From contig OV277867.1 of assembly GCA_922989275.2 (NCBI GenBank), positions 1 to 64,000 on the forward strand: a DNA stretch of 64,000 bases, in the 5' to 3' direction. Shown here one piece after another: positions 55,401 to 64,000 of the stretch; within the stretch, counting starts at the first letter, position 1, and every line of letters starts with the position of its first letter. Origin of the DNA: Gari tellinella (Eukaryota > Mollusca > Bivalvia > Cardiida > Psammobiidae). The notes below the pieces were generated by a model. The model was given only the letters and a program-made list of their open reading frames with translations. It did no database searches and was not told the DNA's origin. Position numbers and translations under genes: made by a program.

Positions 55401-56050
55401 TCAAGTCCGAAAAATACTCCGTTCTTTCCTTCTACAAATTATATATAACCCTTAGACTGCTACAAAGGTAAAACATTTGTTTCCCTTAAAATGACACTAC
55501 TAAGTCTAAAGTATAGGTTAAACATATGGCAAACAGTGTCGAATATGATCAGATACCGATACTGTTCCGCGTTTGATCCGGTTTAAAAATGTGATTGATA
55601 TTCTGAGAGTTGAAATGTATTCTGTAAACAACAGCACTAGAACAAACAAATACAAATTCCATACCAGCATGTGTATATACACCTGAAAGAGGCTTAAATT
55701 ATCGAAGTACAAAAATGTTTTGTAGATCAACAGAAACATGCAATGGCAATGAAGTAGCCCTTCCCTGGAATTCGAAACATTGGTCAAAATTGTACATTTA
55801 GTGAATTTTTGAAATCGTAAATTTGAGAAAGAAAGATCAAAGAATGTTTAAAATCAAGAAATCACAAGAAATATTAAGTTAAACGCTAATAATCGTTCAA
55901 CATTCATAGCTAGTGTACATAGTGACCATTACAAGCATACTTATGTAGTGCATAACAGACACTGCCACTTTGCATTAACCCATAGAGTGTCGTCTAGTCC
56001 TTGCCGTTATGACGTACACGTACAACAATTTCTTCAAACCAACCCACAAC
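55401..56050. other. No recognisable gene
   Basis: A worn palindrome (ATGATCAGATACC..GTTTGATCCGG, near 55540-55585) is the only repeat signal. Frames of 86-89 codons lack known motifs. Confidence 0.45.
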
Positions 56051-56056
56051 GTACTA

Positions 56057-56266
56057 ACCTCTTCACTGCCATGATGTCATCAATTTTAAACAATTGTCTG
56101 CATTTGATTTTTCAAATTAAAATTCTAGTTATATTTGACTTAATAAATATTGAAATGCGTGTCAAACAGTTTGGATTCTCATCAGACGCCGCATTACGCG
56201 GCGTCTGATCAGGATCCAAACTGTTTGCAAATAACCATTGTACTCGGGGTAAGGCAGTGAAGGGAT
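56057..56266. mobile_element. Family D MITE
   Basis: TAACCTCTTCACTGCCATG to GGCAGTGAAGGGATCAA; core palindrome 56165-56228 with CGCCGCATTACGCGGCGTC. Confidence 0.8.
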
Positions 56267-56489
56267 CAATAGTTCTGAAGAAGGCTACATGTGCACGTGT
56301 TAACCATCGCTGATCTTGTACGGAAAATAAATATCAAAAAGTGATAGATTCTATCCAGTAAGAATTGTAAAATCTCAAGATTTATGGGTGAATGAGATTG
56401 GGCATAATGTACGTTGTTATAGTAACCACATCCCATAACGCTAAGCATACCATTGGATTACCAAAAGTTCATCAGCACTTCCGTTCATA

Positions 56490-56751
56490 ATTAAGGCTAA
56501 AGTATTATTCTTTCACTTTTAAATAAAGTTAAACGGAAATGCAATCGCGAAAAAGGATCAAAGACATGACAGTGTTTTGAAAATGTTAATAGTCTAAATA
56601 CACATCGGATAAAACTAGGTAGGATCGAGCCTGATCAGACGCCGAATTGCGGAGTGTCCGATTTGGCTTAAAAATGTATGCAATAGATATACACGCAATT
56701 GATATAAGACAAAGGAGTTGATAGGGAAACGATTACGTCTTCTCCACAGTA
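56490..56751. mobile_element. Family A MITE, decayed
   Basis: Right end ACGTCTTCTCCACAGTA at 56735-56751; left end worn (GTATTATTCTTTCAC). Core remnant GAGCCTGATCAGACGCCGAATTGCGGAGTGTCCG at 56626-56660. Confidence 0.65.
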
Positions 56752-56762
56752 GCCATGTGTTT

Positions 56763-57420
56763 GATACAGTTGAGAAGACGTATTCTACATGTATTCCAAA
56801 ACAAAACCGCGTTTATCCTTAAAGTCGTATGTCGATTGCAAACACTTTGAAGATAACCTGGCTCCAACCTGTTGGCAAGTCAGATAACCTGGCTCCAAAC
56901 TGTTGGAAAGTCAGATAACCTGGCTCCAAACTGTTGGCAAGTCAGATAACCTGGCTCCAAACTGTTGGCAAGTCAGATAACCTGGCTCCAAACTGTTGGC
57001 AAGTCAGATAACCTGGCTCCAAACTGTTGGCAAGTCAGATAACCTGGCTCCAAACTGTTGGCAAGTCAGATAACCTGCCTCCAAACTGTTGGCAAGTCAG
57101 ATAACCTGCCTCCAAACTGTTGGCAAGTCAGATAACCTGGCTCCAAACTGTTGGCAAGTCAGATAATCTGCCTCCAAACTGTTGGCAAGTCAGATAACCT
57201 GCCTCCAAACTGTTGGCAAGTCAGATAACCTGCCTCCAAACTGTTGGCAAGTCAGATAACCTGCCTCCAAACTGTTGGCAAGTCAGATAACCTGGCTCCA
57301 AACTGTTGGCAAGTCAGACTAAAACGAATCGTCAACTTTGTTTAAAAATCGTTATTTTTGACATTTTAGTGCATCGCGTTTCGTTTGTGCTGGCATACTT
57401 CCCGACAAAGAATAAGCTAC
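56763..57420. mobile_element. Family A MITE with its right core arm expanded into a 31-bp array
   Basis: Left end TACAGTTGAGAAGACGTATTC. From about 56850 to 57322 the unit AGATAACCTGGCTCCAAACT-GTTGGCAAGTC is repeated about 15 times, with a G/C variant (CCTGGCTCC / CCTGCCTCC) in blocks. It then continues into ordinary family A sequence (CTAAAACGAATCGTCAAC...CATTTTAGTGCATCGCG). Confidence 0.85.
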
Positions 57421-57434
57421 AAGTGTATTATACG

Positions 57435-57650
57435 ATTAAGCCCTTTTACTTTCAATGAAGCTCTAAAGCGCGTTAGCAAACAGTTGGGTCATGATCAAAC
57501 GCCGCGTAACGCGTCGTCTGATCAGGACCTAAACTGTTTGACACTCTTATCGATATTAATAAAGTCATACAACCTTAAATCTAACTTTGAAACGTGTCTT
57601 GTAGGCAACACAAATGAAGCAGACGACAATAAAGCGGTGGAGGGGTAACA
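57435..57650. mobile_element. Family D MITE
   Basis: TTAAGCCCTTTTACTTTCA to GCGGTGGAGGGGTAA; core palindrome 57478-57540 with CGCCGCGTAACGCGTCGTC. Confidence 0.75.
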
Positions 57651-57891
57651 ATCTCCCGAATCATTTGATCATGAAAGAGTTAAATGAATTAACAGGTATA
57701 ATGCCACCCTTTTCCTCGACATTGTTTATCTTTGTAACACCACGTTGTTATTTCAACCAAAGACACTATTCGCAAAAGACGATGAAATATTTAACATATA
57801 CATTTAACGTGTACATAATTATGTATGCTATACCCGATTCTCGATAACAAACTATAAAATACAAAACTTGTTGCGTTAAATTTTACACTTT

Positions 57892-58087
57892 AACCCTTAA
57901 ACTGCTGAGAGCACTTGCCTTATATTGCTAACAATTTGGATTCAGATCAGACTCCGCGTTACACGGTTTCTGAAAAGAAACCAAACTGTTTAACAACTTT
58001 AGTTAGAATATTTTAACTCTAACTTTGAATTTGTTCTAAAGCAAGTGACAATTCAAAGCAGACGATATAACAGCAGCGAAAGGGTTA
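57892..58087. mobile_element. Family D MITE, decayed
   Basis: TTAACCCTTAAACTGCTGAG to GCAGCGAAAGGGTTAA; core worn (57930-57992). Confidence 0.72.
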
Positions 58088-58332
58088 ATTTGATTTATAT
58101 GCCTTTGACCAGTTTTAAGGTGTCAAACACCCAGCCAATCTCGCCTACTTGTCCGTTTTTAGCTTTTGGAAATCTGGTACCAGGAGGGGGTCTATTGAGG
58201 TAACCTATTTGGCTGGTGATCTCCGATGAGTTATCGTACTCTCCTACAGAGACAAAGTCGTGCTGTGTGCTCACACGCTGGTTTCGTATTCCATTTGGAC
58301 CTGCAACAGAGAATGATAGCTTTGAGTAGAGG

Positions 58333-58480
58333 GTACAGTGGGGAAGACGTTATTCTGACGTCATTAGTGACGTCATACAGTGGAGAATACGTTATTCTGA
58401 CGTCATTAGTGTCGTCATACAGTGGAGAAACCGTTATTTTTTCCCTTTTAAACGCAAACGCAATGCACTAAAATCAGTTA
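58333..58480. mobile_element. Three tandem family A left ends
   Basis: TACAGTGGGGAAGACGTTATTC, TACAGTGGAGAATACGTTATTC and TACAGTGGAGAAACCGTTATT begin at about 58334, 58377 and 58419. The first two are followed by TGACGTCATTAGTGACGTCA-like palindromes, and only the third continues into an element body. Confidence 0.85.
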
Positions 58481-58739
58481 CACGGGTTACCTGGTGGCTG
58501 ATGTGGTTCCAAACATTTTGCAAAGGACATAATAGTGTCAACATGTTTTTTAAATTGGAAATGAATGACTTCTGCTTTTGTTTTACTCAATAAACGTGTC
58601 TACAATCCAGCAAGGGTACATGTATAACCGAATTTAATGATTAAGAACAGTGTACATTTCCTATACAAACAGTGTAAACCCTAGACCAGAGAACCGAAAG
58701 AGAAATGGCCGAATCTAATTTAGAAATAACTCATCGTTC

Positions 58740-59385
58740 TACCCGTTTGCTTGATATGCGATTCTTTAACTCCTAGCGACGAGTATACAAGCTCTTTACA
58801 AACAGTGTACATGTGAAGAATACACTTAATATATACAGAATGTGTGGCTAGGTCACATGGCTCCTGCTTTGTACATGTATATGTGAAAAATACACTTATT
58901 TTATACATAATGTGTGGCTAGGTCACATGGCTCCTGCAGTGTACATATGACGAATACACTTATTTTATACAGAATGGGTGGCTAGGTCACATGGCTCCTG
59001 CAGTGTACATGTGAAGAATACACTTATTTTACACAGAATGTGTGGCTAGGTCACATTGCTCCTACAGTGTACATGTGAAGAATACACTTATTTTATACAG
59101 AATGTGTGGCTAGGTCACATAGCTCCAGCAGTGTACATGTGAAGAATACACTTATTTTATACAGAATGGGTGGCTAGGTCACATGGCTCCTGCAGTGTAC
59201 ATGTGAAGAATACACTTATTTTATACAGAATGGGTGGCTAGGTCACATGGCTCCTGCAGTGTACATGTGAAGAATACACTTATTTTATACATTATGTATG
59301 GCTATGTCACATGGCGACTGCAGTGTACATGTGAAGAATACACTTATTTTATACAGAATGTGTAGCTAGGTCACATGACTGTTTT
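58740..59385. repeat. 64-bp satellite, about 9-10 units
   Basis: GTGTACATGTGAAGAATACA-CTTATTTTATACAGAATGTG-TGGCTAGGTCACATGGCTCC-TGCA with period 64. The first unit follows CTAGCGACGAGTATACAAGC-TCTTTACAAACAGTGTAC, the start of a family E element, so the array appears to be grown from one. Confidence 0.92.
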
Positions 59386-60215
59386 GTGTGACCTAGGGGC
59401 AGTACTGATTGAGGTACCTACCTGTGTATATGACTGGCCCCTGGTAGGCTACCCAGGGTTTGTGAGCTTGGGGCAGTACTGATTGAGGTACCTACCCGTG
59501 TATATGACTGGCCTCTGGTAGGCTACCCAGGTTTTGTGAGCTGGGGGCAGTACTGATTGAGGTACCTACCTGTGTATATGACTGGCCCCTGGTAGGCTGC
59601 CCAGGTTTTGTGAGCTGGGGGCAGTACTGATTGAGGTACCTATCCGTGTATATGACTGGTCACTGGTAGGCTGCCAAGGTTTTCTGAGCTGGGGGCAGTA
59701 CTGATTGAGGTCCCTACCCGTGTATATGACTGGTCACTGGTAGGCTGCCCAGGTTTTGTGAGTTGGGGGCAGTACTGATTGAGGTACCTACCCGTGTATA
59801 TGACTGGCCCCTGGTAGGCTGCCCAGGGTTTGTGAGCTGGGGACAGTACTGATTGAGGTACCTACCCGTGTATATGACTGGGCCCTGGTAGGCTACCCAG
59901 GTTTTGTGAGCTGGGGGCAGTACTGATTGAGGTACCTACCTGTGTATATGACTGGTCCCTAGTAGGCTGCCCAGGGTTTGTGAGCTGGGGGCAGTACTGA
60001 TTGAGGTACATAACCTTGTATATGACTGGTCACTGGTAGGCTGCCCAGGTTTTGTGAGCTGGGGGCAGTACTGATTGAGGTACCTACCCGTGTATATGAC
60101 TGGCCCCTGGTAGGCTGCCCAGGTTTTGTGAGCTTGTGGCAGTACTGATTGAGGTACCTACCCGTGTATATGACTGGCCCCTGGTAGGCTGCCCAGGTTT
60201 TGTGAGATGGGGGCA
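59386..60215. repeat. 74-bp satellite, about 11 units
   Basis: GGGGCAGTACTGATTGAGGT-ACCTACCCGTGTATATGACT-GGCCCCTGGTAGGCTGCCCA-GGTTTTGTGAGCTG, period 74 (for example TGTGAGC at 59461 and 59535). It abuts the 64-bp satellite directly. The minus-strand frame across it is an artefact. Confidence 0.93.
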
Positions 60216-60544
60216 ATGTACTGGCTGTGGTGGATGTGACGGTTTTCTCTGTCCGCTCTGTCACCATGCTCATGGTACTGACCACAGACTTTGGTCTGTC
60301 CATTTCTGCCGTATACCTACATAACAGAAACAGTACAGTAAACCAGCTGCCATATGACTATTAAATCACATATAAATGAATGAGCGAAATACTTTATTCA
60401 ACGAGGGAAATTCAATTATATGTAGTCCAGCGACTAGTCTCCATTGACACCCTCAAAAAAGCATTTTATGCAAAGCACGTAACAACAATAGAACACAATC
60501 AATATGAACGAGCAATTTGAAAGAACAAAACGGTATCTTAACCA

Positions 60545-60798
60545 TTTGAACCCTAGTAACGCATACATGTATAAGCGTCCTTTGCCAATGGTGAACATGT
60601 GAGAGTACATCTGTCCAATGCAAACAGTGAAGACCCAGAGCAGATGGCTACTAAAAGAATCCTCTGTTCAGGGTCTTCACTATCCGCCATATCACAATAT
60701 ATTGGCGAAAACAAAATTAACTAATAAAGATGGACTAGACTAGATTAAATTGGAAATTGGAATTGTCTTTTTGAAGGTTCGGGGTCGAAAGGGTTAAA
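60545..60798. mobile_element. Family E element
   Basis: TTTGAACCCTAGTAACGC to GGGTCGAAAGGGTTAAA. Central inverted pair AACAGTGAAGACCC...GGGTCTTCACT around AGCAGATGG. The right end resembles the family D ends. Confidence 0.72.
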
Positions 60799-60829
60799 GT
60801 AATTTGGTCTATCATAATTCAATACTTTG

Positions 60830-60955
60830 TGAGAAATCAAACAGTTTGTATCCTGACAAGACGACGCGTTACGCGAAAACGATTATCACGATCTAAACTG
60901 TTTGTAATAACTATATTGTACTCGTGGTAAGGCAGTGAAGAGGACAAATGTCGGC
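60830..60955. mobile_element. Family D MITE, right part
   Basis: Core AAACAGTTTGTATCCTGACA...CGCGTTACGCG...GATCTAAACTGTTTG and the end GGTAAGGCAGTGAAGAGG. Confidence 0.6.
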
Positions 60956-61039
60956 GGATTTGTTATAGATGTTACAAACAAATGAGACAAAGAAGAGTCC
61001 TCAAAATAATGGGTGGTTCATCTAGATTCAAACTATGAA

Positions 61040-61279
61040 CACATTCAACCCTAGCGACGAGTATACTCGTCATTTACAAACATTGTACCTGTGAGGATTA
61101 CACGTGTCCCATGCAAACAGTGTAGACCCTGATCAGAAGACTCCTGGAGGAGCCTCCTGAGCAGGGTCTACACTGTTTGTCATTTTGAAATACTGTTAAA
61201 ACCTTAAATAATCAAAATGGACTAGACTTATTTTGAAATTGGAATTGTCCATTTAATGATTCAGGGGTGAATGAGTTAA
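61040..61279. mobile_element. Family E element, ~240 bp (reference copy)
   Basis: TTCAACCCTAGCGACGAG to CAGGGGTGAATGAGTTAAA. Central palindrome: CAAACAGTGTAGACCCTG...GGAGGAGCCTCC...CAGGGTCTACACTGTTTG (about 61107-61179). Confidence 0.82.
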
Positions 61280-61424
61280 AGCCATCTGTTCGTATTGATC
61301 AAAAGAAATTGCATAATTATGTACACGGGACATGCTGCAGACGATAAAGTTTTCAGACGTAAACATCCTAGCGACTTGATTTGTACATGTATTTGCAAAC
61401 AGTTTCAACCCTGATCAATATCAA

Positions 61425-61775
61425 AGCTCTTGCTATATTAGTTTCAGAGAAGAAGAATATTGAAGTATCCTCTTGATAACTCTATGTAAAGCTGTAACCC
61501 AGGGGAGGGTCAATTTTAGACCTCATTGGCAAAATTTGAACAGTTATGATAGAAGACCTGTAGATAACGCTATGTGCCAATTACCTAAGCTATATCCCTT
61601 TTGGCCTTTGTAAAGAAGATATTTGAATATTTTGCTATATAACTCTATATAAAACTATGACCCCAGGGGCAGGGCCATTTTTGGACCCAAGGGGCAAAAC
61701 TTGAATAACCTTGATAAAGAACCTGTAGATGATGCTATAATTAGTGTGCCAAATATCTAAGCTCTGGTCCTTTGA
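61425..61775. repeat. ~170-bp degenerate tandem repeat
   Basis: Units with AACTCTATRTAAARCTRTRACC, CAGGGGMRGGYCAATTTT and CTGTAGATRAYGCTATG, about two copies here and one more at 62198-62310; interrupted by the insertion at 61789. Confidence 0.7.
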
Positions 61776-61788
61776 ACAACTTTGAAAT

Positions 61789-62184
61789 AATTTACAAACG
61801 AGTCTTGGTGCTCAGTTTATACATGCGAAATACAGTAGTTTAATGGTTTATTGGTACAAGAGGCGGATGGCGGCTGAATGCAAGACGATGGTAATGCAGT
61901 TGTTAGTCTGTATTACTTTTGCTTTGCGGTTAGCAGTCACCTTCACAAGTACATGCAACATGTTCACAAAGCACTATTTTGCCTTTTTATACCTTATGTT
62001 TGCTGCATTTCCTACCTATATTGCAAATTTTGTTTTTGTTTATATATTTATGTTAACAATGTCATTATTGTCCATTCTTTGTGTTATCAAACATTAGGGG
62101 GAGGGCTGTAACTAAGTGGTGAGCACTTGTAGCCCGACCCCATTTCTGTAAATATTCGAAATAAAATATGTTTAAACTAAACTA
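61789..62184 (+). mobile_element. 5'-truncated LINE-like insertion with 13-bp target duplication
   Basis: AACAACTTTGAAA occurs at 61776-61788 and again at 62185-62197, immediately flanking the insert. The insert ends in AAATAAAATATGTTTAAACTAAACTAA, a polyadenylation-like word plus a short tandem tail. An 84-codon hydrophobic frame (61843-62097) precedes the end; I cannot assign it. The target duplication and tail support target-primed reverse transcription. Confidence 0.72.
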
Positions 62185-62310
62185 AACAACTTTGAAAGAG
62201 CTTGACCCAAGGAACACTCCCGGGGCGGAACCAATTTTGACTCAAGGGACAAGTCTTTATAGAGAAGCTATAGATGATGCTATGTGTCATATATCTAAGC
62301 TCTGGACCTT

Positions 62311-62720
62311 GTGGTTTAAAATGAAGATTTTATTGCATTGTGTTAGCATTTATGTGCAGATACAGATCAGATGGTTGTCATAAGAGCCCTGTGAATTGAA
62401 TATATGTACTGTTTGCCTATGTTCCTTTAACTAGACATTAGGTAAAAACTGGGTTAAGTCTGTATGGTGTATTAATAACATTACAAAAACACTGTTGCAA
62501 ATGTAAGGTTTATTAATAAGTTAAACACATGAACAATTGACTGGTGATAGGAATGGAATTCCAAGTGTACTTGAATTTAATCCTTGCCATTCAATGATAG
62601 CTATTAACAGTTTTAACTTTAATACGGCAATTCGCAACACGGTTATATAGCAAAACAATATATTTGACGTCATTCTTTTCCAATTAAACGATTTCAAACT
62701 TATTGAAAAAACGAGTGTCC
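62311..62720. other. No recognisable gene
   Basis: AT-rich with short frames only; no repeat ends recognised before the core palindrome at 62728. Confidence 0.45.
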
Positions 62721-62727
62721 ATTTCAA

Positions 62728-62789
62728 ACAGTTTGGAGCCAGGTCAGACGACGGGTTACCCGGCGTCTGATCAGGCTCAGTATTTTTGC
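62728..62789. repeat. Core palindrome without recognisable MITE ends
   Basis: CAAACAGTTTGGAGCCAGGTCAGACGACGGG faces CCCGGCGTCTGATCAGGCTC; the family A inner arms are not evident. Confidence 0.7.
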
Positions 62790-62848
62790 CTCTTAGATTA
62801 GAGATAGCCAAAGTAACCATAAGCATGACCAAGTCGCATCAATACTAT

Positions 62849-63093
62849 TTAACCCTTTCATGATCTTTATCCCGAGGTTTAAACACCGTTACCGCCATAT
62901 TGTCGTCTGCTTCAATATTGTTGTCTGCAATACCGTTACAAAGTTAGATTTAAGGCAGTATAACTGACGTAATTTCAAAACAAGTGGCAAACAGTTTAGA
63001 TCCTGATCAGACGCCGCGTTACGCGGCGTCTGATCAAGATCAAAACTGTTTTCAAATGCGCTTTATGACGTCAATGAGGGTGAAATGGTTAGA
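62849..63093. mobile_element. Family D MITE
   Basis: TTAACCCTTTCATGATC to GAGGGTGAAATGGTTA; core palindrome 62992-63054 (CGCCGCGTTACGCGGCG). Confidence 0.82.
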
Positions 63094-63114
63094 TCCTACT
63101 GCGTTAATAACCCA

Positions 63115-63364
63115 TACAGTGGAGAATCTGTTATTCTTTCCCGTTTAAACGCAAACGTACGCAAACGCAAAGCACTAAAACGTAGAAAAAAACAACTTTT
63201 GGACAATTCTGATATTTCATGTTCATCTTGGTGGCAAACAGTTTGGAGCCTGATCAGACGCCGGGTAACCCGGCGTCTGATCAGGCTCCAAACTGTTTAC
63301 ACTGCAAATAATAGTTTTAGCGTAAACGCGTTTATTGGGAAAGAATAACAGATTCTCCACTGTA
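63115..63364. mobile_element. Family A MITE, 250 bp
   Basis: TACAGTGGAGAATCTG to CAGATTCTCCACTGTA. The core 63236-63299 is one of the most perfect palindromes in the window (CGCCGGGTAACCCGGCG centre). Confidence 0.93.
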
Positions 63365-63377
63365 ACAAGTGTCAAAT

Positions 63378-63500
63378 TTTGAAGACATGTGATCACTCTA
63401 AACAGGTTGAAAGTAAAGCAGAATACGCCATAAGACATATTCTGCAAAATACATGTACGTTAAGCATGCTTTAAGCTAGCCTACCATCTGCTAGGATACA
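63378..63500. repeat. Hairpin repeat of the intron type
   Basis: CTCTAAACAGGTTGAAAGTAAAGCAGAATACGCC...GGCATGCTTTAAGC-like right half; same family as 700-815, 31141-31360 and 54945. Confidence 0.6.
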
Positions 63501-63689
63501 TAAAGTTTTTCTTATGGTCCATGTTCACGACGGTATAAATTGGAATTATTTTCTCCAGAGGAGGAATCAATCAAATGCGCTAAAAGACGTTTCTTTGGGG
63601 AAAAGAGTTCACACTTCGCAATAATATACAATCAGCTTCACTGTTAACGCCGGCAACAGTTTTAAATCTTAATTCTAATGCTTTTTAGC

Positions 63690-63905
63690 TTAAACCTTTC
63701 ATGATCAAAATATTGGGGAGATTCAGTATTGTTGTCAGCAAGACACGTTTCAAAGTAAGATTTCAGGTTGTATGACATAATAAATATCGATAAGAGTGTC
63801 AAACAGTGTTGATCCTGATCAGACGCCGCGTTTTGCAGCGTCTGATCAAGACCAAAACTGTTTGCAAACGCGCTTTAAGGCGTCATTGAGAGTGAAAGAG
63901 TTAAA
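63690..63905. mobile_element. Family D MITE
   Basis: TTAAACCTTTCATGATC to GAGAGTGAAAGAGTTAA; core palindrome 63800-63862 with CGCCGCGTTTTGCAGCGTC. Confidence 0.78.
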
Positions 63906-64000
63906 TAATCAAAACATGATGGTCAAACACTCGTACCTATATTCCTTCAGTCAAAATGCCTTTAATCTCAATTCTACAAATATTGCAGACAACAGTTTCA

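Noticed and set aside
59959..60303. 114-codon minus-strand frame
   Set aside because: Runs through the 74-bp satellite; repetitive translation without start context.

Overview
This is eukaryotic, almost certainly metazoan DNA. It has TTAGGG-type telomeric hexamers, GT-AG splice sites, tRNA-like Pol III promoters, a Ty3/gypsy pol remnant, a LINE-like 3' end and very many short palindromic DNA-transposon derivatives. The repeat style (frequent ACATGTA words, GGGCCCGTTT-ended miniature elements, many MITEs and minisatellites) fits a bivalve mollusc, but that is inference. There is no operon-like organisation. Apart from one tyrosine-recombinase-like gene, open frames of any length are repeats read through in frame.

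Layout. 1-2,485: a two-exon tyrosine-recombinase-like gene of a mobile element, behind a duplicated palindromic repeat. 2,500-6,700: AT-rich non-coding DNA with short tandem repeats, hairpins and one large foldback. 6,705-27,734: three perfect or near-perfect CCCTAA tracts (2,443, 382 and 162 bp), all in the same orientation, separated by two nearly identical 9.01-kb subtelomere-like units. Each unit is built only of G-rich TAGTGGG arrays, ~50-bp minisatellites, TGATTGATG arrays and a ~150-230-bp non-repetitive island that occurs three times. 27,735-30,490: a palindrome-ended element next to the last telomeric tract, then sparse DNA with a possible LINE 3' end. 30,491-64,000: a dense field of MITEs. 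At least six families are recognisable by their ends, and several carry the same ~66-bp palindromic core. Among them lie a gypsy pol fragment, a tRNA-headed SINE, a TTAA-flanked element, a truncated LINE-like insert with a 13-bp target duplication, and minisatellites with units of 24, 31, 64, 74 and 93 bp.

Two things stand out. The first is the Y'-like head-to-tail array of [subtelomere unit + telomere tract], in which the G-rich strand switches at each junction. The second is the palindromic core shared by MITE families with unrelated ends, whose two arms change together. No cellular housekeeping gene, intact tRNA, rRNA or CRISPR array was seen.
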